From contig NC_134830.1 of NCBI RefSeq assembly GCF_004210375.1, positions 47,931,094 to 47,995,093 on the forward strand: a DNA stretch of 64,000 nt, read 5' to 3'. The notes beneath the pieces are model-generated. The model was not told the origin of the DNA, ran no database searches, and was given only the letters and a program-made list of their open reading frames with translations. Below, piece by piece: positions 1 through 12,419 of this stretch; the first letter of the stretch is position 1; every line of letters begins with the position of its first letter. The translations under genes and the position numbers were made by a program. This DNA comes from Tachypleus tridentatus (lineage: Eukaryota; Arthropoda; Merostomata; Xiphosura; Limulidae).

Positions 1-907
1 TTTCCTTGGAGGTGATCTGCTTTGTGATTGTACAAGTTGTTTATGTCGAGAATGACCTGAAAAGATGATAGGCACTGCCAAAGGTTTCAGTTCATACTTC
101 AAGATATCTTCTTCTAAGTTTTCTTATAAGAGATATTAATATTGACAGTGTTGTTCAAGTGGTTTTATACCCCTCATAATAATCTTTCGCAAGAAAGTGT
201 TCACTGCTCACTCTGTGATGCTTCGATGGCTGAAATCCCTCATTTTTGACGAACTATTTCATCAGAAGGGAACCTAAAAATGAAATTTTACTGTAACTGA
301 TTTTGAGGTTAAACTTTCCGACGTCTCTCCGCTACATCAAAAATATTTTTCTTTTTTTTTTCAAATTTTAAAGCTGGATAAAAAAGAAAACAGTATTGGA
401 GTCATAAACGTGTTTAATCTACTCCTAATTTTTACCAGTGGCCATTGCTATTCATGATTTGGCTGCTTGAGCACTTATTCATATCTAAATACTGGTATAT
501 TCAATACCTCAATTAAAGCATTAAAATATCAAACTCAAATCTGACGTCTAATATCTTTATTAGGCTTAAGGTATATAGCCTAGTAGATCTAGTAGAAATT
601 AATACATTACAATACAGTTTGGCCCTTTGTGCTTTGACAGACACAAAGCAGACGAAAGTATGTAATTGCGCGAGCTTCGAAGCCTTCATTTTGAATGAAA
701 AGTTCGTAAATGTGAATATTTACATATGGAAGGAGATTCCTGAGGCCTTTTTTCGCATATTTGTGCAATTAAAACACGCACAGCTCTAAAGCATTGTTTA
801 AGAAGTTGGCAGTTATCCGTCAGTGATATTCAGATGTCTATTCCCGTTTTGACAATGGCTGCAAGTTCCCCATGTCGTCACACAGTCACGAGATCAGAGC
901 TGTCTCT
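1..907. other. No recognisable feature
   Basis: AT-rich sequence without a supported gene, repeat or mobile element. Confidence 0.6.
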
Positions 908-919
908 CTCTTTATAACT

Positions 920-1191
920 GGCCCGGCATGGCCAAGTGTGTTAAGGCGTGCGACTCGTAATCTGAGAGTCGCGTGTTCGCATCCCCGTCGCGCCAAACAT
1001 GCTCGCCCTTTCAGCCGTGGGGGGTGTTATAATGTTACGGTCAATCCCACTATTCGTTGGTAAAAGAGTAGCCCAAGAGTTGGCGGTGGGTGGTGATGAC
1101 TAGCTGCCTTTCCTCTAGTCTTACACTGCTAAATTAGGGACGGCTGACACAGATAGCCCTCGAGTAGCTTTGTGCGAAATTCCAAAACAAA
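920..1191 (+). mobile_element. tRNA-derived SINE, family A
   Basis: The head GGCCCGGCATGGCCAAG carries a tRNA-like anticodon loop CTCGTAA and a B-box-like segment. Then come the body (TAGCCCAAGAGTTGGCGGTG) and tail (TAGCTTTGTGCGAAATTCC). A perfect 12-bp target-site duplication CTCTTTATAACT flanks it (908-919 and 1192-1203). Confidence 0.95.
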
Positions 1192-1214
1192 CTCTTTATA
1201 ACTCTTTGAATGAA

Positions 1215-1515
1215 GTAAAGAATATTACGATGTTAAAAAGGTAAAAAGGTTGAATAAATGAAACAAAATACATCTTGATGTTTAGAAGGTCAACAAAAGT
1301 GCTGACGAAATGACATAAATAACATCACGATGTTTAGAAGGTCAAAAAAGTGTTGAAAAATGAAACTAAGAACATCATGATGTTTAGAAGGTGAAAAAGT
1401 GTTGAATAAACGAAATAAAAAGCATCACGATGTTTAGAAGGTAAAAAAAATGTTGAAAAAATGAAACACAGAACATTAAGATGTTCAGAAGGTCAAAATA
1501 AAATGTTGAAGAAAT
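1215..1515. repeat. Minisatellite, about 52-bp unit
   Basis: Five to six diverged units sharing ATCACGATGTTTAGAAGGTC and AAAAGTGTTGAAAAATGAAA. Confidence 0.85.
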
Positions 1516-2130
1516 GAAAAGCAGTAGGTACAGAGTCTTTTCTAAACTTACTCAAAGAACGAAATTTCAACATATATTTATTTACCATTTTGATTGATAT
1601 ATCAAGTGTATAATGAAATATATTTTGAAATTTCGACACAGAAACGGTAGGTCTTGAAATCGAATTTTCTAACTTAGAGTACTGAGGAAAATTATGAATC
1701 AAAATGCTTCGTTTTATTTACCATTATTGCATTGTTCTGCAGTAGATCATTGAACGTTTATGTACTTAACAACTCTAAAATCCATGGTTTAATTCCTTGG
1801 TAGCACAGATAAACTCTTCTGTATTATTGCTGTTCGTCGAATTGTTGTTAAGAGCGTAGTTTACCACAGTACTGTCTGGGTTGTGCTCACTGCAGGTATT
1901 GTATTCAGAATTTTAAGAGCTAGAAGCCATCAGATTTACCTTTAAGTCGTCAGGGATCGTGTAGCTTTGCATTGAAAGAAACAAACAATTGTAACATAAT
2001 ACTTGATTTTGTGTTTCGTTCTGTTTTTACATCGTTGAACTTGATGCAATTTTGTTGTAAGCTTTACAATGTGACATAGAGCTAGCTCGAAATGTCACCT
2101 TCTTAAAATAAAAATATAGAACAAACTTGG
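1516..2130. other. No recognisable feature
   Basis: Unique-looking AT-rich sequence. A 69-codon minus-strand frame here has no recognisable motif. Confidence 0.6.
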
Positions 2131-2140
2131 CTATAGTTTA

Positions 2141-2410
2141 GGCCTGGCATGGCCGAGCGCGTAAGGCGTGCGACTCGTAATCCGAGGGTCGCGGGTTCGC
2201 GTCGCGCTAAACATGCTCGCCCTCCCAGCCGTGGGGTGTATAATGTTACGGTCAATCCCACTATTCGTTGGTAAAAGAGTAGCCCAAGAGTTGGCGGTGG
2301 GTGGTGATGACTAGCTGACTTCCCTCTAGTCTTACACTGCTAAATTAGGGACGGCTAGCACAGATAGCCCTCGAGTAGCTTTGTGCGAAATTCCAAAACA
2401 AACAAATAGA
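2141..2410 (+). mobile_element. tRNA-derived SINE, family A
   Basis: Full head-body-tail copy with anticodon loop CTCGTAA. The target-site duplication is CTATAGTTTA at 2131-2140 and 2411-2420. Confidence 0.94.
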
Positions 2411-2810
2411 CTATAGTTTAAATCATTCTTTCATATCTTTGTCGCATGTGTGGTTAACTATATGTATATTTTTTAAAATAAGTTATAACCAAATGTAAGT
2501 GTCGTAACTGTCATTTATTTATGAAAATAATATATTACACTGCCATCTGTTGGTAAGTTAGTATATAATTTCAGCTAGAAAGTGACTTCTAATATACTGA
2601 TTTATACTTCAAATATATATATATATATATCGTATTACTTCGAACTTAAAACGCACCTTTTTTTCACATTTTTCCAAACTGAAAAGTAGAGTGCGTCTTA
2701 AATTAAAGATATTATTTTTCACTCTTCGAAAGTCTCGAAAACATAATTTTCCTCGAACAACAAAGATTTTCGAAAAATCCTGCATAAACAAACACATTGA
2801 ACAATATTTC

Positions 2811-2932
2811 AGCCCCAGTGGCATGTCTGCGGACTTACAACGCAAAACCGGGTATCGATAACTGTGGTGGGCAGAGCACTTATAGCACATTGTGCAGCTT
2901 TGTGCTTAATTCAAAACAACAACAACAACGAC
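2811..2932 (+). mobile_element. tRNA-derived SINE, family B (inside the pogo-like fossil)
   Basis: Head CCCCAGTGGCATGTCTGCGG with loop ACTTACAAC, B-box-like GGGTATCGATAACTG, then GTGGGCAGAGCAC and the tail GCAGCTTTGTGCTTAATTC followed by a CAA repeat. Confidence 0.88.
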
Positions 2933-3609
2933 AATATTTTAAAAGAACTTAACTTAGAAAGACTAAAAAACACGAACAAAACGTCAAATTTGCCGATGTC
3001 AGCACCTCTAGCGGTGTAGTTGGTTATCATTGTCCTCAGTAATTGTTTCACTTACCTGTAGTTCATATGCTATTTTATTGTTGTTTTTTTTATTCCTTCT
3101 TTTACACATGGATAAACGTGTTACGTACGACGCCGAATTTGAAAGAAAAGTTATTTTGTACGCCGAACAGATTGAGAATCTTGCTGTCAGTAAAACGTAT
3201 ACACTGAGTGAGGAAAATGTACGTCGTTAGCGTGGTATGTAAAACCAAGTTGTTTTCTTGCAAAAAAAGTACACAGTTATTTTCTTGCCCAAGAAAAGAA
3301 ATACATCCTGAAATGGATGGCGCCGTTTTAATGTATTTCAGAGAGTTACGAAATAAAGGACCGCCTGTCTTAATGTTAAAAAATTTCATGCAGATTCAAC
3401 TGATGGCAGCTACAGGTTACTCAACTCTAATCCAGAATCTCTGTGTAGTGAAGGTTTAATAGTGTTAACATAAAATGTTTCTTTGATTTTTCTTGTCAGA
3501 GAGTTACGAAATAAAGGACCGTCTGTCTTAATGTTAAAAACAAAAGAATGTGCAGGAAATAATGGTATTTCTTTCAAGGCTAGTCGTGACTGGAGTGAGA
3601 AATTTATGA

Positions 3610-3852
3610 TTGTTTGTTCGTTTTTGAATTTCGCACAAAGCTAGTCGAGGGCTATCTGTGCTAGCTGTTCCTAATTTAGCAGTGTAAGACCAGAGGGAAG
3701 GCAGCTAGTCATCACGAATAGTGGGATTGACCGTAACATTATAACGCCCCTACGGCTGAAAGGGCGAGCATGTTTGGCGCGATGGGGATGCGAACCCGCG
3801 ACCCTCGGATTGCGAGTCGCACGCCTTAACACGCTTGGCCATGCCGGGCCTA
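3610..3852 (-). mobile_element. tRNA-derived SINE, family A, internally deleted
   Basis: Reverse-orientation copy inside the fossil pogo-like transposon. The segment between TCATCAC and GAATAGTGGG lacks roughly 45 bp of the usual body. The target-site duplication AGAAATTTATGA lies at 3598-3609 and 3853-3864. Confidence 0.93.
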
Positions 3853-4448
3853 AGAAATTTATGAAAAGAGAAGATTTATCACTACGGCGAAGGAGAACAA
3901 GTAGTCAAATATTGATGTCGGAGTTTGAAAATATGGAAAATGGAACACAAGATGACATTCTTTGGTACAATAGTGAATCAAGTGATGAAGATACTTCAGC
4001 TTCAGAATATAATGGCGAGTAAGAAGAAACACTGGAGTAACATTCTGATTAAATGAAGAAAGCAGGAAGAAACATTATTGTAATGAAATGTTTAATTTCC
4101 TGTATATATGTTTTTTATTATATTTCATTTAAAATATATTGTTAACGTTTCGGGTTCATTAATAAACTCTTTTAAAACATATTTACTCCTTTTTAATTAT
4201 CATCCAATTTTTTTTCCCTGAAAATCCCTTTTTAAAAGTGGGGTGCGTCTTAAATTCGAAGTAAAGAATATAATGGTATGTTATACTGAAACATAAGAAA
4301 CATGAATCTGTCCCCACCCTCTAAGCAGTATGTTTAGAGACTTAAAATATTTAATATTCCCTGTGTGATCCGACTTCCCACAGTGAATAAAGCCCAAAAA
4401 TAGGCCATGGCACTGCTTTACACTAAACAATAATAAAAACTCCTTTAC

Positions 4449-4566
4449 CTCCAACAGCTCAATGTTTAGACTGGAGACGTCTAACGCTAAAACTCGGGAT
4501 TCGATACTTGTAGTTAGCATAGCACAAACATTCTACTGCACAACTTTGCGCTTAACAAACAATCAA
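4449..4566 (+). mobile_element. Degenerate family B SINE
   Basis: Shows GACTGGAGACGTCTAACGCT, GGGATTCGATACTTG, a GCATAGCACAAA segment and CAACTTTGCGCTTAAC, all in family order. Confidence 0.6.
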
Positions 4567-4806
4567 ACACATGCACAAGAGCTTCCCTAGTTGAAAATTT
4601 TTTTGAACACACTATTTTCTGCGCTTCTAAGTTTATGAAATTCTTACACGTATATTTTCAAAAAACACAACCAAATGTACAATACATAAAATTTGAATGC
4701 ATAAAAAGGAAATTTTCTTCAACTTATTTATTGACCAGAAAATGACGGCTCCATAAACACAAATAAAGAATGACGGGAACTATTGTATTATTTGATTTAG
4801 AGTTGC

Positions 4807-5092
4807 GGCCCGGCATGGCCAAGCGCGTAAGGCGTGCGACTCGTAATCCGAGGGTCGCGGGTTCGCACTCGTGTCGCGCTATACATGCTCGCCCTCCCAG
4901 CCGTGAAGGCGTATAATGTGACGGTCAATCCCACTTTTCGTTGGTAAAAGAGTAGCCCAAGAGTTGGCGGTGGGTGGTGATGACTAGCTGCCTTCCCTCT
5001 AGTCTTACACTGCTAAATTAGGGACGGCTAGCACAGATAGCCCTCGAGTAGCTTTGTGCGAAATTCCAAAAAACAAAAAACAAACAAACAAA
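4807..5092 (+). mobile_element. tRNA-derived SINE, family A
   Basis: Complete copy ending in an A/C-rich tail. Perfect 13-bp target-site duplication GATTTAGAGTTGC (4794-4806 and 5093-5105). Confidence 0.95.
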
Positions 5093-5105
5093 GATTTAGA
5101 GTTGC

Positions 5106-5843
5106 ACAAAAATTTTGCCGTACAAAATTATAACCTATGTATATATCTGTTAGACAAAGATCAATAAATATAAAGGGAAAATATTTTAAAAGTTTTATAA
5201 AATTTTAAATAAACTATCCTCTGTGAACTGGAAAATAAATAACTGAATGAAAATATTAATGAGTATTTGAAACTAATATTCATTTAAATTAAATTAAGAA
5301 ATGACGATAGGTGGCTTGGATAAAACTGAGGTGAATATTTGACTTTGAGAGAACAAGTGTGATAACGATGAACTTATTACTAATAAACAATTATGAACAA
5401 TCGTTCGTCATGAATTGATGGTAAATATTTGAATATTGTCTGTTTTACACTTTCATAAAATTTGAAAATATTACAAAGATTTCTCAAAACTCTATTGTTC
5501 CTCAAGAAAATAATATCACCGTAATATGTTGAAGTTATGTAAAATTTGAATACGTTATTGTCATCTATTGAATTAAATTTAAACTTATTTCGTATAACTT
5601 TTATTCTACTTCAAGATATATTTATTATAATTGCCCGCATTTTACAAATTACAAAGCACTGACGGCTTATATTGATCATAAATCCTATACATTAAAACTA
5701 GACTACAGATTACACACTTCATAAAACTACATGACGTCAGATGTACATAAAAGAAGGAATAGTAAAAATAATATATAAGTAGAGCAGTGTCTAAAGAAAA
5801 ATGTCTACTACTTTAAATGACGATAAAGAACTGACACGTGGAT
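5106..5843. other. No recognisable feature
   Basis: AT-rich intergenic sequence; nothing seen. Confidence 0.6.
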
Positions 5844-6016
5844 GTTTTAAATAACAGTAGAAACCTGATCCGATTGATGTTTAAATAACAATAGAAACCT
5901 GATCCGATGTATGTTTAAATAACAATAGAAACCTAATCCGATGGATGTATACATAACAGTAGAAAGCTAATCCAATGGATGTATACATAACAGTAGAAAG
6001 CTAATCCAATGGATGT
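5844..6016. repeat. Minisatellite, about 34-bp unit
   Basis: About five units of AACAGTAGAAACCTGATCCG followed by atggatgtttaaat. Confidence 0.85.
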
Positions 6017-6296
6017 TTCTAGTAAGAATAAACAGCTTGTACAATTAATATGTGAAATCTAAAAAAGTTAATAACATATTCTGTGTTGACTAATGAATGA
6101 AGCAATATTCGTTCAAGTGCTTAAATATAGTTAAGATAAAAGTCACCTTTCTTGATTACAAGAACAACGTATTCTGACCTAGATGGTTTAACAATGTACC
6201 ACGTCATATAGGTTTGTCAAAGTCTAACCATCGTGTAGGTTCTTCAAAGTGTAAAGAGAGAAAATTGTTAAAGGATCTTTATAGTCTTATCAGGAA

Positions 6297-6452
6297 AACA
6301 TCGTATAGGTTCTTTATAGTACAAATATATATATATAGGTTCTTTATAGTACAAATATATATATATAGGTTCTTTATAGTACAAATATATATATACAATG
6401 TATATAGGTTCTTTATAGTACAAATATATATATACAGGTTCTTTATAGTACA
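6297..6452. repeat. Minisatellite, about 30-bp unit with AT core
   Basis: Five copies of ATAGGTTCTTTATAGTACAA plus a tatatat run. Open frames here on both strands are repeat by-products. Confidence 0.9.
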
Positions 6453-6974
6453 AATATGTGGACTAGTGTTGGTTATCTTTACAGTGGCATGCTTTTCTGG
6501 AGCATTCTATACAGTAAATATCTAGACATTTAATTCAATGTTGATTAGGTTAGTGGTCGATCATGGACTGTAACAGGACTCGAATCACGGAAGTTCACTA
6601 TTTCACTTTAAAACTATGGACTGTAGTTAGCCCTACATGGGGTATTGTATGAACTGTAACAAGTACTATGTTGTTGCAGTGTGGGTAACAGAGACGTTTG
6701 CCCAGGGTAAGCTACAGTCCTGTTGCAAATACTTTTTTTACTTTTATTATTCACTAGAAACGTTAAATTTGACAAAATTACGTTACTAATAGATAAATTC
6801 TGTTGAATCGTTTGAGCTTCATCTGTTGCTGAAATATTTATAAACTTAAAATAGCAGACCAACAACTGGATATCATTTACTGCAAATGTTTGTGAAGAAG
6901 CTTTATGGGTTATCTAACGGTTTGGGGATGTTTTGTTCATTAGAATCGTTATTTATTGTACCAGTTCGGTTACA

Positions 6975-7278
6975 AGTCCATATTCATTTTTGTAAGTCAA
7001 GGAACTCGTCTTCAGGTAAGGTTATTAGTCGATATTCATTGTTGTAAATAACGGTACTCGTCTTACAGCTAATATTACCAGTCATAAGTCATTGTCATAA
7101 GTAACCCAGTCCGTCTTACAAGAAACGTTATTAGTTAACACTCATTGTTGTAAACAATGGAACTCGTCTTACAGCTAAGGTTATCAGCTGATATTCATTG
7201 TTGTAAATAACAAAACTCGTCTTAAAAATGAGGTTATTAGTCCACATTTATTGTTGTAAATAACAGTTTTCGTCTTAC
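6975..7278. repeat. Minisatellite, about 53-bp unit
   Basis: Units share ATTCATTGTTGTAAATAACG and AACTCGTCTTACAGCTAAGG; five to six diverged copies. Confidence 0.85.
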
Positions 7279-7559
7279 GTGGTGAGATAAACAAAACATA
7301 TTTTTGATATATTTCTCTGATTTATATACAAATTGTATTCAAATATATTTTTTCTGTTATATTGTACCCAATACTTAAATTTTTATAGTTTTGTTATATT
7401 GAATACTCGTAGTAAATTATTTTGATAACTTGATGGACTCACTGGGAACGCTGGTCTTCATCTTTATGTGGGGTATAGTACACACACGACATTCACAGTA
7501 CTTAAATCAGACATATTGGTTTTAATAACCATTTTTTCATTTTATTATATTGAAATTGG

Positions 7560-7962
7560 TTTTAAGTTGTTTTCGTTTATCTTCTTGTTATATGGAACCT
7601 GGTTTGAATTTTTTTCATCTTGTTATATTAAACGTGATTTTAATTTATGTATTTTTCCACCTTGTTATATTGAACGTGATTTTAATTTGTGTATTTTTCC
7701 ATCTTGTTATATTGAACATGATTTTAATTTGTGTATTTTTCCATCTTGTTATATTGAACATGATTTTAATTTGTGTATTTTTCCCCATTGTTATATTGAA
7801 CGTGATTTTAATTTGTGTATTTTTCCACCTTCTTATATTGAACGTGATTTTAAGTTGTGTATTTTTCCATCTTGTTATATTGAACGTGATTTTAATTTGT
7901 GTATTTTTCCACCTTGTTATATTGAACGTGTTTTTAATTTGTGTATTTTTCCACCTTGTTAG
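7560..7962. repeat. Minisatellite, 42-bp unit
   Basis: About nine copies of CTTGTTATATTGAACGTGAT, TTTAATTTGTGTATTTTTCC, AC. The unit is 14 codons long without stops in several frames, so overlapping open frames of 128-172 codons appear. They are not genes. Confidence 0.95.
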
Positions 7963-8035
7963 AAACCGGGTTTCGAACCCATGGTGGGCAAACGTAGCTA
8001 ACCTATTGTATAGCTTTGTACTTAGTTCCAAACAA
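7958..8035 (+). mobile_element. Family B SINE fragment, fused to the 42-bp array
   Basis: GAAACCGGGTTTCGAACCCA, TGGTGGGCAAACG, then GTATAGCTTTGTACTTAG. The first half of the head is missing and the array runs directly into it. Confidence 0.7.
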
Positions 8036-8424
8036 TTTAACGAATTTTATGTTTTACTTTTATTTTAGTGGAAAACAGAGGAACAAGAACCTTAATATTG
8101 ACTTCATTACTCCAGTTTTGTGTCTGAAAAGAGAAGAAATAGATAACTGTTTCGAGTTGTTTTTGTACTGCGGGTAGGTTAGCTATCTGTGTAGCATAGG
8201 AAACTGTGGGCAGAATATTCGGACAACAATTATCAGGGGATGAGTTTAGCAGAATAAAAGCCTTTAGTAAAACTAGAAAATTAGATATTTTGTATTACGT
8301 TTAACAGATTAATCATGGGTTAAATGAGATATAAGTTTTCACTAGATTAGATAAACTAACCAGTGGATTAGACGAAGTACAGTTTAGATATGCAAAACTA
8401 AAAATAAAGGCGTGAATTTATCAA
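8036..8424. other. No recognisable feature
   Basis: Short stretch between a SINE fragment and a minisatellite; nothing seen. Confidence 0.55.
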
Positions 8425-8695
8425 AAGATTTTATGTAAATAATTGCGATAAACGTAAGTGTTACATCAAGTTACGTGAATAAGAAAATGGTGGATTTGAT
8501 GTAAATACTTGACACAAAAGTAAGTGTTACATCAAGTTATATGAATAACAAAATGGTGGATTTGATGTAAATAATTGAGACAAACTTAAGTGTTACATTA
8601 AGTTACGTGAATAACAAAATGGTGGATTTGAGGTAAATAATTGAGACAAACGTAATGTTACCTCAGGTTACACGAATAACAAAATGGTGGCTTTA
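8425..8695. repeat. Minisatellite, about 66-bp unit
   Basis: Four units sharing AACAAAATGGTGGATTTGAT and GTAAGTGTTACATCAAGTTA. Confidence 0.88.
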
Positions 8696-8747
8696 TTATT
8701 TTATAATTATTGTAAAATATTTATATAAATGTCTGCTCAACCCCAAC

Positions 8748-8845
8748 CAATGGCATTCTGTATACTTATAACGTTAACCACAGGGTTTCGATGCCCGTGG
8801 TGAGTACGTCATGTGTAGGTTTGTGTTTAAATAGAAACAAACATA
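8748..8845 (+). mobile_element. Degenerate family B SINE
   Basis: GGGTTTCGATGCCCGTGGTG is kept, with a shortened body and GTAGGTTTGTGTTTAAAT tail. Confidence 0.65.
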
Positions 8846-9320
8846 AATGTATTTTTATTTTTATCTTCAAAAATCTTTACGTACAATATTTTAATAGAAT
8901 ATAATAATATGAAAGTTATTTGCTAAATAAACAATGCCACTAATTATGGGGTAAAAGTTTTACAGGGAAAGGTATCTTATACTGTACTTTATCCTTGATT
9001 TGTTTTAAACTACATAATTCAAATATTGTTCTTTATTCGCCCCATGTGTACGAATGAGACCTTCAGGTCATGAACTAAATCTCACGTATCTCTTTTTGGC
9101 TTAAGCACACAGTATTCTTGAGTGAAGTGTCACAAAAGTTACCAAACAACGAACTACTAATTAATATTTCTAGTATCGTTATAGGAAACCAAATCAACGG
9201 TTCCTTAGCACGTGAGAATTTAAAACGTTACTTATTGACGTCATTGCTTTCACTGTTATTATTTCGTGTACTTTAGAGGTTTTGTGTTTTTGTATTTTTT
9301 TATTGGTGCTGAAAGTTTTG

Positions 9321-9545
9321 TTATTTTGTTATTCAGTAACAAAACATGGGTTAGTCACACACCTATCATCAGACTCTAGCCATCGTCATCACAAAGGATG
9401 ATTTATTCACTGACAAACCATGGGCCAGCCATACATCTATCACCAGAAACTAGACATCCTGATCACAAAAGATGACTTATTCAGTGACAATACATGGGTT
9501 AGCCATAAACCTATCATCAGAAACTAGACATCGTTGATTTCCTCA
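9321..9545. repeat. Short tandem repeat, about 76-bp unit
   Basis: Nearly three copies sharing CATGGGTTAGCCATAAACCT-like and ATCATCAGAAACTAGACATC segments. Confidence 0.8.
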
Positions 9546-10116
9546 GAACTTTAATGGGTAAATCTGCTCACACTACCAGAAACATTAAATGGAGTTAATT
9601 CTTAACAAGATATAAAAGTTCAGCCAGGAGTCTTGTGGTTGTACACTCTCCTCTTAATTCCTGATTTTTTCATTCATCAGATTCAGAGTTTTGGTGAAGA
9701 CCTTCACTGGCTCTGAGTTGATGGAGACCTTTACCGATTGCTGGTTTCCATCAGAAGAGATCGAGAACTTTCATTGTCAAATTCAGCTTTATTAGAAATA
9801 AAAATGTGTTTTCCTTTGTTGTATAAAATAGTTTAATTTACCGTTATTATATCGCGACAGTATATGATATATATTATCTTTATTTACCATCAGGGGTAAT
9901 ACAAAGAAATCCTCAGTGAAAGGATTATTTTTTTATTTCATACAGTCTCTGACCAAGTCATGTTATATTTAGGGGAGGTTTATACTGTATAGTATATGAT
10001 TTTGAGACTTGCTTGATAAAGGAAGAAATGAAAAAAAATGATTACAGAAATTTTGTTGTATTCTATTTTTTACTTACTCTGTTTGTAACTCAATTTTTTA
10101 CTGTAAATTAAAAGAT
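9546..10116. other. No recognisable feature
   Basis: Intergenic sequence with some CTTCACTGG/GAGACC-type words but no gene or repeat I can support. Confidence 0.55.
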
Positions 10117-10455
10117 TGGTGTCTTCTTGTAGATATCACAGAGTTTGATTCTACTTGTAGATATCACAGAGTTTGGGGTTTACTTGTAGATGTCACAATG
10201 TTTGGTTCTACTCGTAGATGTTACAGAGTTCGGGGTTTACTTGTAGATGTCATAGAGTTCGGGGTTTACGTGTAGATGTCACAGAGTTTGGTATACACTT
10301 GTAGATGTCATGAAGTTTGATTCTACTTGTATATGTTGCAGATTTTGGGGATTACTTGTAGAAGTCACAGAAGTTTGGGTTTACTTGTAGATGTCACAGA
10401 ATTTGGGGTTCACTTGTAGAAGTCACTTGGTTTGATGTTAATTTGTAGATACAAC
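10117..10455. repeat. Minisatellite, about 29-bp unit
   Basis: About eleven units sharing ACTTGTAGATGTCACAGAGT and TTGGGGTTT. Confidence 0.9.
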
Positions 10456-11507
10456 TGTGATTCATCACCTTAGAACTTTACAGTTTTGTTGAAAACTAAT
10501 ATTCAGTTGTGAAGTGTTAAACTATCCATAACTAACATTAAAGAGAAGTTTACGTTTTTCAACCTACACATAAGAAATATAAAAGCTTCTCTACAACAGC
10601 CATTGAAGTAAAACAATTTCATTAAAGAATGTTGTAGGTAATTTTGAAACACATCCTATACAGTTGAATTAAAAATATATAGTATTAAGGTGGTGTTGAA
10701 GTATGTTTTATACGGTTGTTTTAAATAACAGTTGCTATTAAAGTGATGTCCGTGACATACTGAAAGTAATTTTGGGACCGCTAGTTGCCATATTTCAAAC
10801 CTCAGTTGAATTACTTGTAGTTTCATGCTATAAAAAATGCATGTGTTTCGTAATGAATGAAACACAAGAATGTCTGCTTACATATAATTTTATTTTTAAC
10901 AGATGAAAATACAATCACTAAAACACTATTTGAAAGCCAATGGATACACTGGAATATACTTCATTTTGGTAATGATTGGAATATAGACAAGTAAGTAATA
11001 AACCTTCCACCAACCTTTCTTCTGTTAATAACATCCAGAATCGAATTTTTAGACCAATCTGAACATTCTTTAGCAAAATGAACAATTTTGACATTAGGAA
11101 TAAACAAATCAAACTGGTTTGTGTTTTAGTGAACACTTCTGAAAAAATCTGTGAAATGAAACATCGAATATCTAATTAAATGAAAACATCATTTTGGTGT
11201 TATAAAGTTGTTTCTTTCTGGCATTAATATCTCTCCTATACACCAATATGCACTACAGAAACATAATAGGAAATCTAATAAAAATTGTGACATACATCAA
11301 AAGTCTAGAAGCGTATGATTTTAATCTTTTACACTAAACTACAGAACTTTAGGCTCAACCCTAAAACAACACAGACTTCTTAGGTCAATAATGAAAAACA
11401 AAAACTGAATATCTGTATTATATGTGTACAGTAAAGTACCTTATACACTAATAATGAATATCTATTTTATATGATAAGACAAATATATAATAAGGTAGTA
11501 AATATTC
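10456..11507. other. No recognisable feature
   Basis: Downstream of the receptor gene. Two short minus-strand frames (69 and 72 codons) have no family features. Confidence 0.55.
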
Positions 11508-12205
11508 ACCCTCTTCCTTGAACGGAAGTTACACGAGAACCACACTCTAGTACAGGTTATGAAGGGTGGATACAAAAAAACAACACTACAGTACAGGTTG
11601 TGAAGGGTGAAAACAAACGAATGACACTCTACTACAGGTTGTGAGAAGTAGATACCAGAGAACCACTTTTAGTACAGATTAAAGTAGATACAAGAAAACC
11701 ACACTCTAGTACAGGTTATAAAAGGTGATTACAAGAAAACCACAATCTAGTACAGGTTATGAAGGGTAGATACAAAAGAACCACACTCTAATACAGGTTA
11801 TGAAAGGTAGATACAAGAGAACCACACTCCAGTAGAGGTTATGAAGGGTGGATACAAAGAAACCACACTCAAGAAAAGGTTATTAAAAGTAGATACAAGA
11901 GAATTACACTCTAGTACAGGTTATTAAAGATAGATACAAGTGAACTCTACTCCACTACAGGTTATGAAGGGTAGATACAAGAGAACAACACCCAGTACAG
12001 GTTATAAAGGCTAGAGATACAAGATAACTACACTCTAGTATGGGTTACAAAGGGTAGATACAAGAGAACCACCCCTATTACAGGTTATGAAGGGTGGATA
12101 CAAGAGAACCACACTTCAGTAAGGGTTGTGAATGGTAAATACAAGATAACCATATTCCGGTACTGGTTGCGAAGATTAGATACAAGAAAACCTCACTCTA
12201 TTAAT
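11508..12205. repeat. Minisatellite, about 41-bp unit
   Basis: About sixteen units sharing ACTCTAGTACAGGTTATGAA and GGGTAGATACAAGAGAACCA. Confidence 0.92.
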
Positions 12206-12419
12206 TACATCTCAGTACAAGCTATATATTGTTGAAGATAGGTCATTTAATGTAATTAGCCGACTTACAAGTTGTCCACAACTTTTAGTAGGTTGTGATT
12301 ATATATATCTTCATATTTACGTGTGTTCCAACTGTCTGCCATGTTATTCACCTCTGCCAATGTTACCAGTGGATTTACTGCGATATAACATTAAGACTTT
12401 TAGGATAAATGTTGAAAAC

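Larger units (their letters stand above)
2637..4262 (+). mobile_element. Fossil pogo/Tigger-like DNA transposon with terminal inverted repeats
   Basis: Terminal inverted repeats of about 21 bp: ACTTCGAACTTAAAACGCAC at 2637 faces GTGCGTCTTAAATTCGAAGT ending at 4262. Between them are two transposase pieces. At 3108-3228 MDKRVTYDAEFERKVILYAE with ...EENVRR resembles the pogo/CENP-B type helix-turn-helix start, and FSCPRKEIHPEMDGAVLMYF follows in another frame near 3280. At 3856-4022 an acidic tail (DDILWYNSESSDEDTSASEY) resembles the C-terminus of such proteins. The catalytic core is missing. A 42-bp piece is duplicated (3339-3381 and 3498-3540), and a SINE is inserted at 3610-3852. Dead element. 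Confidence 0.65.

Noticed and set aside
920-995. Possible functional tRNA gene (loop CTCGTAA)
   Set aside because: It is the head of a SINE with body, tail and target duplication. The same head recurs many times in the window.
872-1063. 63-codon open frame over the first SINE
   Set aside because: It reads through the tRNA-like head of a SINE. Not a gene.
7468-8068. Three overlapping open frames of 128-172 codons
   Set aside because: They arise from a 42-bp repeat with no stops in several frames. No protein features.
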